From NCBI RefSeq assembly GCF_016918855.1, contig NZ_JADKYB010000001.1, positions 558,001 through 622,000 of the forward strand: a stretch of DNA of 64,000 bases, given 5' to 3'. Origin of the DNA: Actinacidiphila acididurans (GTDB lineage Bacteria > Actinomycetota > Actinomycetes > Streptomycetales > Streptomycetaceae). This document shows positions 43,625 to 53,170 of this stretch, piece after piece (the first letter of the stretch is position 1; the number at the start of each line of letters is the position of its first letter). Below the pieces are notes generated by a model. The model made no database searches. It was given only the letters and a program-made list of their open reading frames with translations, and was not told the origin of the DNA. Made by a program: the position numbers and the translations under genes.

Positions 43625-45319
43625 TCACCGGGCGGAGCGACCCGGCACGGCGGCCAGGAGTTCTTGGGTGTAGGCGTGGAAGGGTGACGCGAAGACCTTT
43701 TCGACCGGGCCGGTCTCGAGGAGTTTTCCCTGGTGCATCACACCGACGCGGGAGGCGATCTGCCGCACGACCGCCAGATCGTGCGAGATGAAGAGGCAGC
43801 CGAGTCCCAGGTCGTTCTGGAGGTCCACGAGCAGGTCGAGGATCTGTGCCTGTGACGACACGTCCAGGGCGGAAACCGGCTCGTCGCACACGAGCAGGTC
43901 CGGGCCCAGTGCCAGTGCGCGAGCGATGGCGACGCGTTGCCGCTGGCCGCCGGAGAGCTCGGCCGGCCGCCGGCCCAGGAGCGCGGCGGGCAGGCGTACC
44001 TGGTCGAGCAGGGCGGTGGCCTGTCGGGAGCGTTCGGCGCGGGTGCCGATCCGGAAGGCGCGCAGCGGCTCGGAGACGATCTCGGCGATGGACATGCGGG
44101 GGGACAAGGAGGCGTAGGGGCTCTGGTGCACCACCTGCATCCGCCGGCGCAGACGGCGCAGTTCGCCGCCGTCCAGGTGGGTGATGTCCTGCCCGTCGAA
44201 GATCACGCGGCCGGACGTCGGGTCCGTGAGCCGTACGAGCATCCGCGCGGTGGTCGACTTGCCCGATCCCGACTCACCGACGAGGGCGAGCGTCTCCCCG
44301 CGTCGGATCCGCAGGCTGACGGAGTCGACGGCCCTCCGCCCGGTGCGCCGTTCGCCTCGCCGGGCGCTGAACTCCTTGACCAGATCCTCGGCCACGACCA
44401 GATCCCCCGATGCGGTCGCCGGATTCCCGGCCACGGCTGAAAGGTCCCGATCATCCAGTGGGGTGACCGCGGGTACCGGCCGGGGGCGCGGTGCACCGCC
44501 GTTCTCCCGGAGTGCCGCCCCGGGGTGGCCCAGGCCCGGGACCGCAGCCAGCAGACCTCGGGTATAGGGGTGACGGGGCGAGTCGAGGACCTGCCGCACC
44601 GGGCCGGTCTCCACGATCTCGCCGCGCGACATGACGGCGACACGGTGCGCGCGGTCCGCGGCGACGCCGAGGTCGTGGGTGATCAGCAGGACCGCTATGC
44701 CCCTCTCGCGGGTCAGCGTCCCGATGTGGTCGAGGATCTTCCGCTGGACGGTCACGTCCAGCGCGCTCGTGGGCTCGTCGGCGACGATCAGCCGGGGACG
44801 TGCGGCGAGTGCGATGGCGATCAGTACCCGTTGGCGCATGCCGCCGGACAGTTCGTGGGGGTACTGGCGGGCGACCTGGGCCGGTTCGGCCAGCCCCGCC
44901 TCCTGGAGCAGTTCCACGGCCCGACGGCGTGCGGCCGGCCGGTCGGCCAGCCGGTGGATGATCAGGGGCTCGGCCACCTGATGCCCGACGCGCTGCACAG
45001 GGTTGAGCGAGACCATCGGATCCTGCGGGATCAGGCCGATCGTTCGGCCCCTCAGCCCGCGCAGGGTGCTCTCGTCGGCGCGGGCCAGGTCCGCGCCCGC
45101 GAATGTCATGGAGCCCGCGTCGACGGAGCCGCCGCGCGGCAGCAGGCCGGTCACCGCGTGCGCCACCGTGCTCTTCCCGGAGCCCGATTCGCCGACCAGC
45201 GCCACGACCTCGCCCGGCAGCACGGACAGGCCGATTCCGCGTACCGCGGGCACTGTGCCGGCCCGGGTCCGGTACGAGATCCGCAGATCCCGGATGTCCA
45301 GCAGCGGTTCGCCGGTCAT
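43625..45319 (-). CDS. Peptide ABC transporter, fused double ATPase (DppD-DppF type)
   Basis: A 564-aa protein with two complete ATPase modules. Module 1 has GESGSGKSTVAHAV, LSGGMRQRVLIAIAL and LIVADEPTSALDVT; module 2 (from about residue 310) has GESGSGKSTTARML, LSGGQRQRVAIARAL and LLVCDEPVSALDVS. Each ends with the HPYT/HAYT peptide-transporter tail (HPYTRGLLAAVPG; HAYTQELLAAVPG). The two motor subunits of the oligopeptide system are thus one chain. It overlaps the upstream permease by four bases. Confidence 0.93.
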   Translation of the reverse strand: MTGEPLLDIRDLRISYRTRAGTVPAVRGIGLSVLPGEVVALVGESGSGKSTVAHAVTGLLPRGGSVDAGSMTFAGADLARADESTLRGLRGRTIGLIPQDPMVSLNPVQRVGHQVAEPLIIHRLADRPAARRRAVELLQEAGLAEPAQVARQYPHELSGGMRQRVLIAIALAARPRLIVADEPTSALDVTVQRKILDHIGTLTRERGIAVLLITHDLGVAADRAHRVAVMSRGEIVETGPVRQVLDSPRHPYTRGLLAAVPGLGHPGAALRENGGAPRPRPVPAVTPLDDRDLSAVAGNPATASGDLVVAEDLVKEFSARRGERRTGRRAVDSVSLRIRRGETLALVGESGSGKSTTARMLVRLTDPTSGRVIFDGQDITHLDGGELRRLRRRMQVVHQSPYASLSPRMSIAEIVSEPLRAFRIGTRAERSRQATALLDQVRLPAALLGRRPAELSGGQRQRVAIARALALGPDLLVCDEPVSALDVSSQAQILDLLVDLQNDLGLGCLFISHDLAVVRQIASRVGVMHQGKLLETGPVEKVFASPFHAYTQELLAAVPGRSAR

Positions 45320-46236
45320 CGTGCCTCCCTGTCGTCACCGTCGAGGGCGCGGGCGATGCGGTTCGCGGCCAGCACGGTGGCCGCTATGACGAGCCCCGGC
45401 AGCGTGGTCAGCCACCAGGCGGTGGCGAGGTAGTTTCGGCCGTCCGAGACGAGCGAGCCCCATTCGGGGGTGGGCGGCTGTGCGCCGTAGCCGAGGAAGG
45501 AGAGCGACGACACCTGGAGGATGACCGCGCCGAAGTCGACGGCCGCGTAGACCAGGACGGGCCCGGCGGCGTTCGGCAGCACGTGCCGTACCAGCACGGC
45601 CGGCCACCGGGTGCCGGATGCCCGCGCGGCTTCGACGTACGCGGAACGCGCGATCTTCATCGCCTCGGCGCGCATGATCCTCGCGAAGGTCGACACGCTG
45701 GTCACGCCGACCGCGAGGGCGACTTCGACCGTGCCGAAGCCCAGCGCCGTCACCAGCGCGAGTGAGAGCAGCAGGCCGGGGATGGACAGGAGGACGTCGG
45801 TGAACCGCATCAGCGCGTCGTCCACGGCGCCCCCGCGATAACCGGCCAGCAGGCCCGCCAGGGAGCCCACGAGGAGTCCGACGGACACGGCGAGCACGGT
45901 CGCCTGAAGGGTGAGGAAGGAGCCGTGCACCACGCGGGCGAACAGGTCGCGGCCGAGCTGGTCCGTACCGAAGGGGTGGCCGGCGCCGGGGGGCAGGAGC
46001 TTGTCCTGCGGAGCGGCGGCCAAGGGGTCGCGCGAGGTGAGCAGGTCCGGGAAGAAGGCGGCCAGCAGGACGCCCGCGATCAGGAGGACGGACAGCACCA
46101 GGCCCGGCCGGAGCAGCCAGAACCGGACGTGGTGAGGGATCCGCGAACGCCGCTCCGGCAGGTCCGGGGCGGCGGCCGGCGGAACCTCCTGGCCGGGGCG
46201 CGGAGTGCCGGCGCCGGGAATGCTCAGTCCGGTCAT
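45316..46236 (-). CDS. Peptide ABC transporter permease (DppC type)
   Basis: A 306-aa permease. The region before and in helix 2, GHPFGTDQLGRDLFARVVHG, is the DppC/OppC signature, and YVEAARASGTRWPAVLVRHV is its EAA loop. About six membrane segments follow a polar 35-residue N-terminus. Its start at 46236 overlaps the other permease by four bases. Confidence 0.93.
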   Translation of the reverse strand: MTGLSIPGAGTPRPGQEVPPAAAPDLPERRSRIPHHVRFWLLRPGLVLSVLLIAGVLLAAFFPDLLTSRDPLAAAPQDKLLPPGAGHPFGTDQLGRDLFARVVHGSFLTLQATVLAVSVGLLVGSLAGLLAGYRGGAVDDALMRFTDVLLSIPGLLLSLALVTALGFGTVEVALAVGVTSVSTFARIMRAEAMKIARSAYVEAARASGTRWPAVLVRHVLPNAAGPVLVYAAVDFGAVILQVSSLSFLGYGAQPPTPEWGSLVSDGRNYLATAWWLTTLPGLVIAATVLAANRIARALDGDDREAR

Positions 46237-47192
46237 GCCGCCACCGCCGGCCTCGTCGTCGTGATGATTCGCGGATCCAGCAGCGGATGGACGAGGTCGA
46301 CGGCGAGGGATGTCAGGACGAACGTGACGGCCCCGAGGATGACCACCCCCTGGACGACGGGGATGTCCTGGGCCGTCACGGCCGCCGCTGTCTCGCGCCC
46401 GATCCCCGGCCGGGCGAAGACGGTCTCGACGACCACGGCCCCGGCCAGGACGTTGCCGGCCATGATGCCGACGAGCGTGAGCGGCGGAATCGACGCGTTG
46501 CGCACCGCGTGCCCGAAGAGGACCCGCCGCCGGCTCGCCCCCTTGGCCAGCGCCGTCTGGATGTACGGTTCGGCCAGCGCGGTCCGCAGGCTCTTCGCGA
46601 AGACCTGGGCGATCAGCGCGGCAGCCGGCAGCGCCAGCGTGACGGCCGGCAGTACCAGTGCGGAGAAGCCCTCGTCGCCGAAGGCCGGGAAGATCCGCCA
46701 GTGGAACGACAGGAGCTGTACCAGCACCAGACCGACCCAGAAGGTCGGTGCGGACACGCCCAGGGACGGCAGCGACAGCAGGAGCTGTCGCAGCCATCTG
46801 CGCCGGGTCGAACTGCCCAGCAGCGCAACGGCGCTGCCCAGTACCAGCGCCAGCAGCATGGCGCCGGCAGCGAGTTGGGCCGTCGTCGGGAGGGCCTGCC
46901 GCAGCAGGTGCGTCACCGGGACACCGCTTTGCACGGACCGGCCCAGGTCGCCGTGGACGGCGTGCAGGAGCCGCGTGGCGTACTGTTCGGCCAGCGGCTG
47001 GTCGAGCCCGTACTGGTGGCGCAGCGCGTCGGTCTGTTCCCGGGTGACGGTGGTCGCGTCGCCCCCTCCGGCGGCCATGATCGTCGCCGGATCGCCGGGC
47101 AACAGGTACAGCACGCCGAAGGACACCGTGTAGGCGGCCCACAGCACGAACACGGCCTGGAACAGCCGCCGTAGGAGGTAGTGCCTCATCAT
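46233..47192 (-). CDS. Peptide ABC transporter permease (DppB type)
   Basis: A 319-aa permease. MMRHYLLRRLFQAVFVLWAA is the standard first helix, and YIQTALAKGASRRRVLFGHA with VRNASIPPLTLVGIMAGNVL is the EAA loop and last helices. Two ATG codons (47192, 47189) are adjacent; GAAGG just upstream suits the second. It follows the binding protein by 71 bases. Confidence 0.92.
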   Translation of the reverse strand: MMRHYLLRRLFQAVFVLWAAYTVSFGVLYLLPGDPATIMAAGGGDATTVTREQTDALRHQYGLDQPLAEQYATRLLHAVHGDLGRSVQSGVPVTHLLRQALPTTAQLAAGAMLLALVLGSAVALLGSSTRRRWLRQLLLSLPSLGVSAPTFWVGLVLVQLLSFHWRIFPAFGDEGFSALVLPAVTLALPAAALIAQVFAKSLRTALAEPYIQTALAKGASRRRVLFGHAVRNASIPPLTLVGIMAGNVLAGAVVVETVFARPGIGRETAAAVTAQDIPVVQGVVILGAVTFVLTSLAVDLVHPLLDPRIITTTRPAVAA

Positions 47193-47263
47193 CGCCTTCG
47201 GAACGCCGGGTCGGGACAGGGCTGGTGTGCGCCGGGGCGGCGCGGGCACGGCGGGTGAACCGG

Positions 47264-48877
47264 TCAGGAGAGCCAGGCGTCGTGGAACTGCACCTGGGAG
47301 GAGGAGCCGAGGCTGACGTCGTGCACCCGGGCGCTCAGCGCGTACACGCTGGTCATCTCGAACACCGGGATCTGGTAGGCCTGTTCGAGCACTCGTCGCT
47401 GGGCGGCGGCGACGTCTTCGGCGCGCTTCGCCGGGTCCGCCGCGGAGGACTGCGCGTCCAGCAGCTTCTCCAGCTCGGGGTCCTGGACGCGGGAGAGGTT
47501 GAGCAGCTTGCTGGAGAACGCCGTGCGCAGGATGTCGGGATCGGCCCTGGTGCCGTTGCCCCACGCCAGGTCGTAGTCGCCGCTCTTCTGGGCCTGCTGG
47601 TAGTCGGCGATGGTCAGGATCCTGAGCGTGACGCCTATGCCGACCTTCTTCAGCTGCTGCTGGACGAGCTCCAGAACGGACTGGTTGGGCCCGAAGTTGG
47701 GCGCGAGGATGACCTTGAGATCAAGTTTCACGCCGTTCTTCACGCGGATGCCGTCGGGGCCGGGGGTCCAGCCGGCCGCGTCCAGGATCTGTTCCGCGCG
47801 CGCGGGATCGTGGGCGAGGAGCCCGGAGTTGTCCCGGTAGTCGTCGGTGGTGCTGGACAGCGAGCTGGTGGCCGGGAGATAGCTGCTGCTCAAGATGGTG
47901 TCGACCACCTGCTTGCGGTCGACGGCGATCTCCAGCGCCCGGCGCACGGCGATGTCGCCGGCCTCGGGTCGTGCGGCGTTGGCGCTCAGCGCGACGGGTA
48001 CACCGGGATTGGACCGGGCCAGCAGTTTCTCGCCCTGCGCCTTGAGCCCGGCCTCGTCCTGCGGTGCGACACCGCCGATGGCGTCGATCTGCCCGGACTC
48101 AAGACTGCCGGTGCGCACTCCGGACTCCGGGACGACCGTGAAGGTGATGGCGTTCAGGTACGCGGGGCCGGTGTGCTTCCACAGGGAGGAGCCGCCCGTG
48201 TAGTTCGCACGCCGGCTCAGTTCCACCGACCGGCCGGGTGTGTAGCGGTCCAGCAGGAACGGCCCGGAGCCGACCAGCGGCCCGGTGCACAGGCTCTCGG
48301 CCGACCGCTCGAGGCTGGCGGGGCCCAGCAGGCCGAGTGTCGTGGTGGACGTGGCCTGGAGGAACTGGGCGTTGGGATGGTCGAAGACGACCTTGGCGGT
48401 GTGGGCGTCGACGACCTCCGTGCCGCGGTAGCCGCTGAGATAGCCGGAACCGAAGATCGACTTGGCTCCCAGTTTCACGACGGCGTCGAAGTTCGCCTTG
48501 ACCGCCAGCGCGTCGATGGGCGTGCCGTCGCTGAAGGTCGCGCCGTCGCGCAGGTGGAAGGTGAAGGTCGACGCGTCCTGGCTGACCTGCCAGGACTTGG
48601 CGAGCCAGGGGACGATCCTGCCCGTCGTCGGGTCCTGGTCGGTGAGGGAGTCCACCAGGCCGCGGGCCGCGTAGACCGCGTCGTTGGTGGCCGCCTGGTG
48701 CGGGTCGACGCAGAGCGGGTCCGATCCCAGCGCGAAGGTCAGGTGGCCGCCCGCGCGCGGTCTGGAGGAGCCCGCTCCGGGCGAGGGCGTCGATGAGGAC
48801 GAGGAGCAGGCGGCCAGCACGAGAGACAGGGCGACGGCCGTGGTGAACAGGCTGAGGGGGCGGCGTGAGCCGGACAT
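47264..48877 (-). CDS. Peptide ABC transporter substrate-binding lipoprotein
   Basis: A 537-aa family 5 solute-binding protein with signal peptide and lipobox LAACSSSSS. It has DAVYAARGLVDSLTDQDPTT, then TFSDGTPIDALAVKANFDAV and GSGPFLLDRYTPGRSVELSR, all conserved in DppA/OppA/NikA-type proteins. It is the first gene of a complete operon (binding protein, DppB, DppC, fused ATPase). GGAAAGG lies before the ATG at 48877. Peptides, nickel chelates or glycosides are possible ligands. Its neighbour upstream is the response regulator. Confidence 0.9.
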   Translation of the reverse strand: MSGSRRPLSLFTTAVALSLVLAACSSSSSTPSPGAGSSRPRAGGHLTFALGSDPLCVDPHQAATNDAVYAARGLVDSLTDQDPTTGRIVPWLAKSWQVSQDASTFTFHLRDGATFSDGTPIDALAVKANFDAVVKLGAKSIFGSGYLSGYRGTEVVDAHTAKVVFDHPNAQFLQATSTTTLGLLGPASLERSAESLCTGPLVGSGPFLLDRYTPGRSVELSRRANYTGGSSLWKHTGPAYLNAITFTVVPESGVRTGSLESGQIDAIGGVAPQDEAGLKAQGEKLLARSNPGVPVALSANAARPEAGDIAVRRALEIAVDRKQVVDTILSSSYLPATSSLSSTTDDYRDNSGLLAHDPARAEQILDAAGWTPGPDGIRVKNGVKLDLKVILAPNFGPNQSVLELVQQQLKKVGIGVTLRILTIADYQQAQKSGDYDLAWGNGTRADPDILRTAFSSKLLNLSRVQDPELEKLLDAQSSAADPAKRAEDVAAAQRRVLEQAYQIPVFEMTSVYALSARVHDVSLGSSSQVQFHDAWLS

Positions 48878-48935
48878 GGGGAAGGCCTTTCCGGGCGAGA
48901 GGTGGTGCGTGGGTGGACGGATACGGATGGGACGG

Positions 48936-49622
48936 TCAGCCGTGTCCCATCCGGAACCCGATCCCGCGGAGTGTGACGATCCAGCTCGGGTCGCCGAGCT
49001 TCTGGCGCAGCGCGCTGATGTGCGTGTCGATGGTGCGGCTGGCCCTGGCACTCAGCGGCCGGCCGTCGACCGGGTAGTCCCAGACGTCGGCCATGAGCTG
49101 AGCACGCGAGAAGACGGTCTGCGGGTGTGAGGCAAGGTGGACGAGCAGGCGGAACTCGATGCGCGTCAGCTGGATCAGCCGGCCGTTGAGCCGTGCCTCC
49201 CGGGTGTTCGGATCGATGCACAGGGAGCCGATCACGATCACCTGCGATCGCCCGTAGGCGGTCGGAGGGGACGTCGAGCGCCGCAGGACGGCCTCGATCC
49301 GCGCGAGGAGCTCACGAAATCCGAATGGCTTCGCCATGCAGTCGTCGCAGCCGACCTGCAGGGACAGGATCCGGTCGAGATGGGTACCGGGATCCGTGAA
49401 AGCAATGATGGGTATGTCGCTCGCGACTCTCAATAAGCGGCACACCTCCAGGCCGTCGATGTCGGGGAGCGCGAGGTCGATCAGGAAGAAGTCGAACTTC
49501 GGATACTTCTCCAACGCCTCCGCTCCCGTGCCGCACTGTTCGGTGTCAAATCCGTGGCGATGCAACTCGGCACTCAGGCTGTCGACCCCGACCGTGTCGG
49601 AATCAGCTACCAGTACCCGCAT
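48936..49622 (-). CDS. OmpR/PhoB-type response regulator with a TTA codon
   Basis: A 228-aa regulator. The receiver domain (1-115) has phospho-acceptor candidate Asp49 (FFLIDLALPD), Thr76 and Lys98 (MAKPF). The N-terminal acidic pair reads ADSD, so the second acid is Ser. The winged helix (130-228) ends WDYPVDGRPLSARASRTIDT, HISALRQKLGD, RGIGFRMGHG. Leu63 is encoded by TTA (49434-49436 on the plus strand), so translation should depend on the bldA tRNA. No histidine kinase lies nearby. Position beside the polyketide cluster and family (JadR1-like regulators occur in angucycline clusters) make it a candidate pathway regulator. GGGG precedes the ATG at 49622. Confidence 0.88.
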   Translation of the reverse strand: MRVLVADSDTVGVDSLSAELHRHGFDTEQCGTGAEALEKYPKFDFFLIDLALPDIDGLEVCRLLRVASDIPIIAFTDPGTHLDRILSLQVGCDDCMAKPFGFRELLARIEAVLRRSTSPPTAYGRSQVIVIGSLCIDPNTREARLNGRLIQLTRIEFRLLVHLASHPQTVFSRAQLMADVWDYPVDGRPLSARASRTIDTHISALRQKLGDPSWIVTLRGIGFRMGHG

Positions 49623-49691
49623 GGTCCCCAAGCTTCTGTGAAAACAGCTCGAATTTCCTTACGCAGGTTAGCGGCCCTCCGGCGTTGGTCA

Positions 49692-49728
49692 AAGGTTCAC
49701 TGAGACATTTCATACTCCTGCAAGGTTC
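49692..49728. repeat. Spaced aaggttc direct repeats between regulator and cluster
   Basis: aaggttc occurs at 49692-49698 and 49722-49728, exactly 30 bp apart (about three helical turns), and aggttc again near 49872. OmpR-type regulators bind spaced direct repeats, so this could be a regulator site. The intergenic region (49623-50082) otherwise holds no gene. Confidence 0.3.
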
Positions 49729-49890
49729 CCGCAACGCCTGCGCATGAGTGCAGTTGAGCGCCGAGGGGATGCGGAGAAGCGTCAAGAAACCTGTACTTCC
49801 CTTAACGAAGTCCTGAGTTTCCGCGGCCTTCCGGAGCGGGTCCCGACAGGTGCACGTGACCCCGGAATGTCAGGTTCCGCTCGCGCGTGT

Positions 49891-49920
49891 TTGACATTCC
49901 CTTGATGGGTTCTTTCGGAT
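49891..49920 (+). promoter_or_regulatory. Predicted promoter of the polyketide core operon
   Basis: ttgaca (49891-49896) is a perfect -35 hexamer. tcggat (49915-49920) is an acceptable -10 at 18-bp spacing, inside an AT-rich patch. Transcription would start near 49927, leaving a leader of about 155 bases before the first gene at 50083. Confidence 0.45.
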
Positions 49921-50082
49921 ACCCTTTACATTTTTGCTTGAGTTCTGCACGGGTTGTGGCGGACGATATTCGGGTCCGGCGGAGACCTGGGCGAACCTTT
50001 CCGGGCCCTTGTGGGCCGCGGTGCACGGTCAATCCGAGGGAGTATTCATGTGCGAGTGCCCCCGAAGAGACGGGAGAGGTGT

Positions 50083-51564
50083 ATGAGTGGTTCGGTCATC
50101 ATTTCCGGAGCCGGGCCGGCCGGGCTCGTACTCGCCGGGGAACTACGACTGGCGGGCATTGATGTCGTCGTTCTGGAACGACTTTCCGGACGTACCGCGG
50201 AATCCCGCGGAATCGGATTGAACATCCGTACCGTCGAGACGTTCGCCCAGCGCGGGCTGCTCCGCCGGTTCGGCGCCGTCCAGACCAGCGAACGCGGCCA
50301 CTTCGGCGGTGTCCCGCTCGACTTCGGTGTCCTGGACGGCCCGTACCGGGCCGCCAACGCCGTACCCCAGTCCGTCACTGAGACGGTCCTGGAGACGTGG
50401 GCGCTGGAGTTGGGGGCCGACATCCGACGCGGCCACGAATTCCGCTCCTACCGGGAGGAGGGCTCGTCCGTCGTCGTACGCGTCGGGACCCCTGCCGGGG
50501 AGCGGACCCTGCGGGCGGACTACCTGGTCGGCGCCGACGGAGGACGCAGCAGTGTCCGCAAGGCAGCCGGCTTCGACTTCCCCGGCACCCCGGCCACCAC
50601 CGAGCTCCTGCTCGCGGACATCCGGGGCATTGAGGTGACGCCCCGGACGACCGGTGAGCTGCTGTCCGGCGGAATGGCCATGTCCGCGCCGCTTCCCGGC
50701 GGCATCCATCGCGTCATCGTCGGCGAGCGGGGCGCGCCACCGCGCAGGCGCGGCGGTCCGCCGTCGTTCGCGGTAGTCGTCGACACCTGGAAGCGGCTCA
50801 CCGGGGACGACATCTCGCACGCCGAACCGGTGTGGGTGAGCGCCTTCACCGACGCGGCACGGCAAGCGGCCGAGTACCGGCGCGGCCGCGTCCTGCTGGC
50901 GGGCGACGCGGCCCACATCCACCTGCCGGCGGGTGGCCAGGGCATGAACACCGGCATCCAGGATTCGGTGAACCTCGGCTGGAAGCTCGGCGCGGTCCTG
51001 CACGGCACCGCACCGGACTCCCTGCTGGACACCTATCACAGCGAACGGCACAAGGTCGGCGAGCAGCTCCTCGCCAACACCGCAGCCCAGAGCCAGTTGA
51101 TCCTCGGCGGGGCGCAGGCACAGCCGGTTCGCGACGTCCTCGCCGAGCTGATCCGCTACGAGGACGTCAGCCGCCATCTCGCCGCCAAGGTCAGCGGGCT
51201 GGCGATCAGGTACGACGTCGGACCCGGCCCGAACCCCCTGCTCGGGGCACGCATGCCGCACCTGGAGCTGACCGTGCGGGGGCGTCCGGCCAGCAGCACC
51301 GCCCTGCTCCACGCCGGACGCGGCGTGCTGCTGGACCTGGCGGACAACCCGCACCTGCGCCGCCGCGCGGCGGGCTGGCGTGACCGGGTCGACATCGTCA
51401 CCGCCGCCGCCCGCGGTGACGGGACCCCGCTCGACGGCACGACCGCGGTGCTGATCCGCCCCGACGGCTATGTCGCATGGGCCGGACCCGGCAGCCACCA
51501 CGACCTCCCCACGGCATTGGACCGCTGGTTCGGCCCCGCCCGACGCGAATCCGAAAAGAGGTAG
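50083..51564 (+). CDS. FAD-dependent polyketide oxygenase (PgaE/UrdE-like)
   Basis: A 493-aa aromatic hydroxylase. FAD motifs: ISGAGPAGLVLAGELRLAGI near the N-terminus, ADYLVGADGGRSSVRKAAG in the middle and RVLLAGDAAHIHLPAGGQGM. A C-terminal thioredoxin-like domain (about 385-493; LLHAGRGVLLDLADNPHL) completes the three-domain fold of PgaE-type enzymes, which hydroxylate C12 of angucyclinones. GGGAGAGG precedes the ATG at 50083. It is the first gene of the core operon, followed by the cyclase after two bases. Exact regiochemistry is inferred from gene order. Confidence 0.9.
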   Translation: MSGSVIISGAGPAGLVLAGELRLAGIDVVVLERLSGRTAESRGIGLNIRTVETFAQRGLLRRFGAVQTSERGHFGGVPLDFGVLDGPYRAANAVPQSVTETVLETWALELGADIRRGHEFRSYREEGSSVVVRVGTPAGERTLRADYLVGADGGRSSVRKAAGFDFPGTPATTELLLADIRGIEVTPRTTGELLSGGMAMSAPLPGGIHRVIVGERGAPPRRRGGPPSFAVVVDTWKRLTGDDISHAEPVWVSAFTDAARQAAEYRRGRVLLAGDAAHIHLPAGGQGMNTGIQDSVNLGWKLGAVLHGTAPDSLLDTYHSERHKVGEQLLANTAAQSQLILGGAQAQPVRDVLAELIRYEDVSRHLAAKVSGLAIRYDVGPGPNPLLGARMPHLELTVRGRPASSTALLHAGRGVLLDLADNPHLRRRAAGWRDRVDIVTAAARGDGTPLDGTTAVLIRPDGYVAWAGPGSHHDLPTALDRWFGPARRESEKR

Positions 51565-51566
51565 AC

Positions 51567-51893
51567 ATGCACAGCACACTGATCGTCGCCCGCATGGAAC
51601 CGGGCTCCGCCGACGACGTCGCCGGAATCTTCGGCGCCTTCGACGCCACCGATATGCCCCACCTCATGGGCACCCGCCGCCGTGAACTCTTCTCGTACCG
51701 GGGCCTGTACTTCCACCTTCAGGACTTCGACGGCGAAAACGGCGGCGAGCTGATCCAGAGCGCCAGGACCGACCCCCGGTTCATCCGGATCAGCGAGGAC
51801 CTCAAGCCGCACATCGAGGCCTACGACCCCGCCACGTGGCGTTCCCCGGCCGACGCGATGGCCCGCCGCTTCTACCACTGGAGCGCGTCGTGA
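51567..51893 (+). CDS. TcmI-family polyketide cyclase
   Basis: A 108-aa protein opening [20 protein letters not shown] and ending [18 protein letters not shown], the standard form of TcmI/UrdF/JadI cyclases (ferredoxin-like dimers). [20 protein letters not shown] is the conserved core. In angucycline pathways this enzyme closes the later rings of the folded decaketide. The stop overlaps the KS-alpha GTG by four bases, so translation is coupled. Confidence 0.92.
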   Translation: MHSTLIVARMEPGSADDVAGIFGAFDATDMPHLMGTRRRELFSYRGLYFHLQDFDGENGGELIQSARTDPRFIRISEDLKPHIEAYDPATWRSPADAMARRFYHWSAS

Positions 51894-53170
51894 GCCCGAC
51901 GGACGGCCGGCGGGTCGTGATCACCGGGGTCGGCGTCACCGCTCCCGGCGGCATCGGAGCCAAGAACTTCTGGCAACTGCTGACCGACGGACGGACCGCC
52001 ACGCGGCGGATCTCCTTCTTCGACCCGTCGCCCTTCCGCTCCCAGATCGCGGCCGAGGCGGATTTCGACCCCGAGGCGTCCGGACTCTCCCCGCAGGAGA
52101 TCCGCCGGATGGACCGGGCCGCGCAGTTCGCGGTGGTCACCGCCCGTGAGGCGGTCGCCGACAGCGGACTGGACTTCGCCGGTCTGGACCCGCATCGCGT
52201 CGGCGTGACCATCGGCAGCGCCGTCGGCGCGACCACCGGGCTGGACCAGGAGTACCGCGCGGTCAGCGACGGCGGCCGCCTGGATCTCGTCGACCACGCC
52301 TACGCCGTTCCCCACCTCTACAACTTCCTGGTGCCCAGCTCCTTCACGACGGAGGTCGCCTGGGCCGTCGGCGCGGAGGGCCCCGGCACCGTCGTGTCCA
52401 CCGGGTGCACCTCCGGTCTCGACGCCGTCGGCTACGCGACGGACCTGATCCGGGACGGAGTCGCCGACGTCGTCGTGGCCGGGGCGAGCGACGCTCCGAT
52501 CTCCCCGATCACCGTCGCCTGCTTCGACGCGATCAAGGCCACCACGCCGCGCAACGACGATCCGGAACATGCCTCGCGGCCGTTCGACGCGAGCCGTACG
52601 GGTTTCGTCCTCGGCGAGGGGGCGGCCGTCTTCGTCCTGGAGGAGCTGGAGAGCGCACGCCGCAGGGGCGCGCACATCTACGCCGAAGTCGCTGGTTACG
52701 CGACCCGGTCCAACGCCTTCCACATGACCGGGCTGCGCCCGGACGGCGCGGAGATGGCCGAGGCCATCCGCGTGGCGCTCGACGAGGCCCGGATCGCCCC
52801 TGAGGGGATCGACTACATCAACGCGCACGGCTCCGGCACCAAGCAGAACGACCGGCACGAGACCGCCGCCTTCAAGCGGAGCCTGGGTGACCACGCCTAC
52901 CGGACGCCGGTCAGCTCCATCAAGTCGATGGTGGGCCACTCGCTGGGCGCCATCGGATCGATCGAGGTGGCGGCATCCGTCCTGGCGATGGAACACGGCG
53001 TCGTGCCGCCCACGGCCAATCTGCACAACCCGGACCCGGAATGCGATCTCGACTACGTGCCGCTGACCGCGCGCGACTGGCGGACCGATGCCGTGCTGTC
53101 GGTCGGCAGCGGATTCGGCGGCTTCCAGAGTGCCGTGGTGCTCGCCCGGCCCGATCGGAGCAGCCGATGA
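51890..53170 (+). CDS. Type II PKS ketosynthase alpha subunit (KS-alpha)
   Basis: A 426-aa condensing enzyme. The catalytic Cys173 lies in [14 protein letters not shown], with His313 ([11 protein letters not shown]) and His350 ([11 protein letters not shown]) completing the triad. [16 protein letters not shown] is the normal N-terminus. It elongates malonyl units on the ACP as a heterodimer with the next gene's product. The GTG at 51890 overlaps the cyclase stop (GTGA) and the end overlaps the CLF start (ATGA). This is the defining gene of a minimal aromatic PKS. Confidence 0.97.
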   Translation: MSPTDGRRVVITGVGVTAPGGIGAKNFWQLLTDGRTATRRISFFDPSPFRSQIAAEADFDPEASGLSPQEIRRMDRAAQFAVVTAREAVADSGLDFAGLDPHRVGVTIGSAVGATTGLDQEYRAVSDGGRLDLVDHAYAVPHLYNFLVPSSFTTEVAWAVGAEGPGTVVSTGCTSGLDAVGYATDLIRDGVADVVVAGASDAPISPITVACFDAIKATTPRNDDPEHASRPFDASRTGFVLGEGAAVFVLEELESARRRGAHIYAEVAGYATRSNAFHMTGLRPDGAEMAEAIRVALDEARIAPEGIDYINAHGSGTKQNDRHETAAFKRSLGDHAYRTPVSSIKSMVGHSLGAIGSIEVAASVLAMEHGVVPPTANLHNPDPECDLDYVPLTARDWRTDAVLSVGSGFGGFQSAVVLARPDRSSR

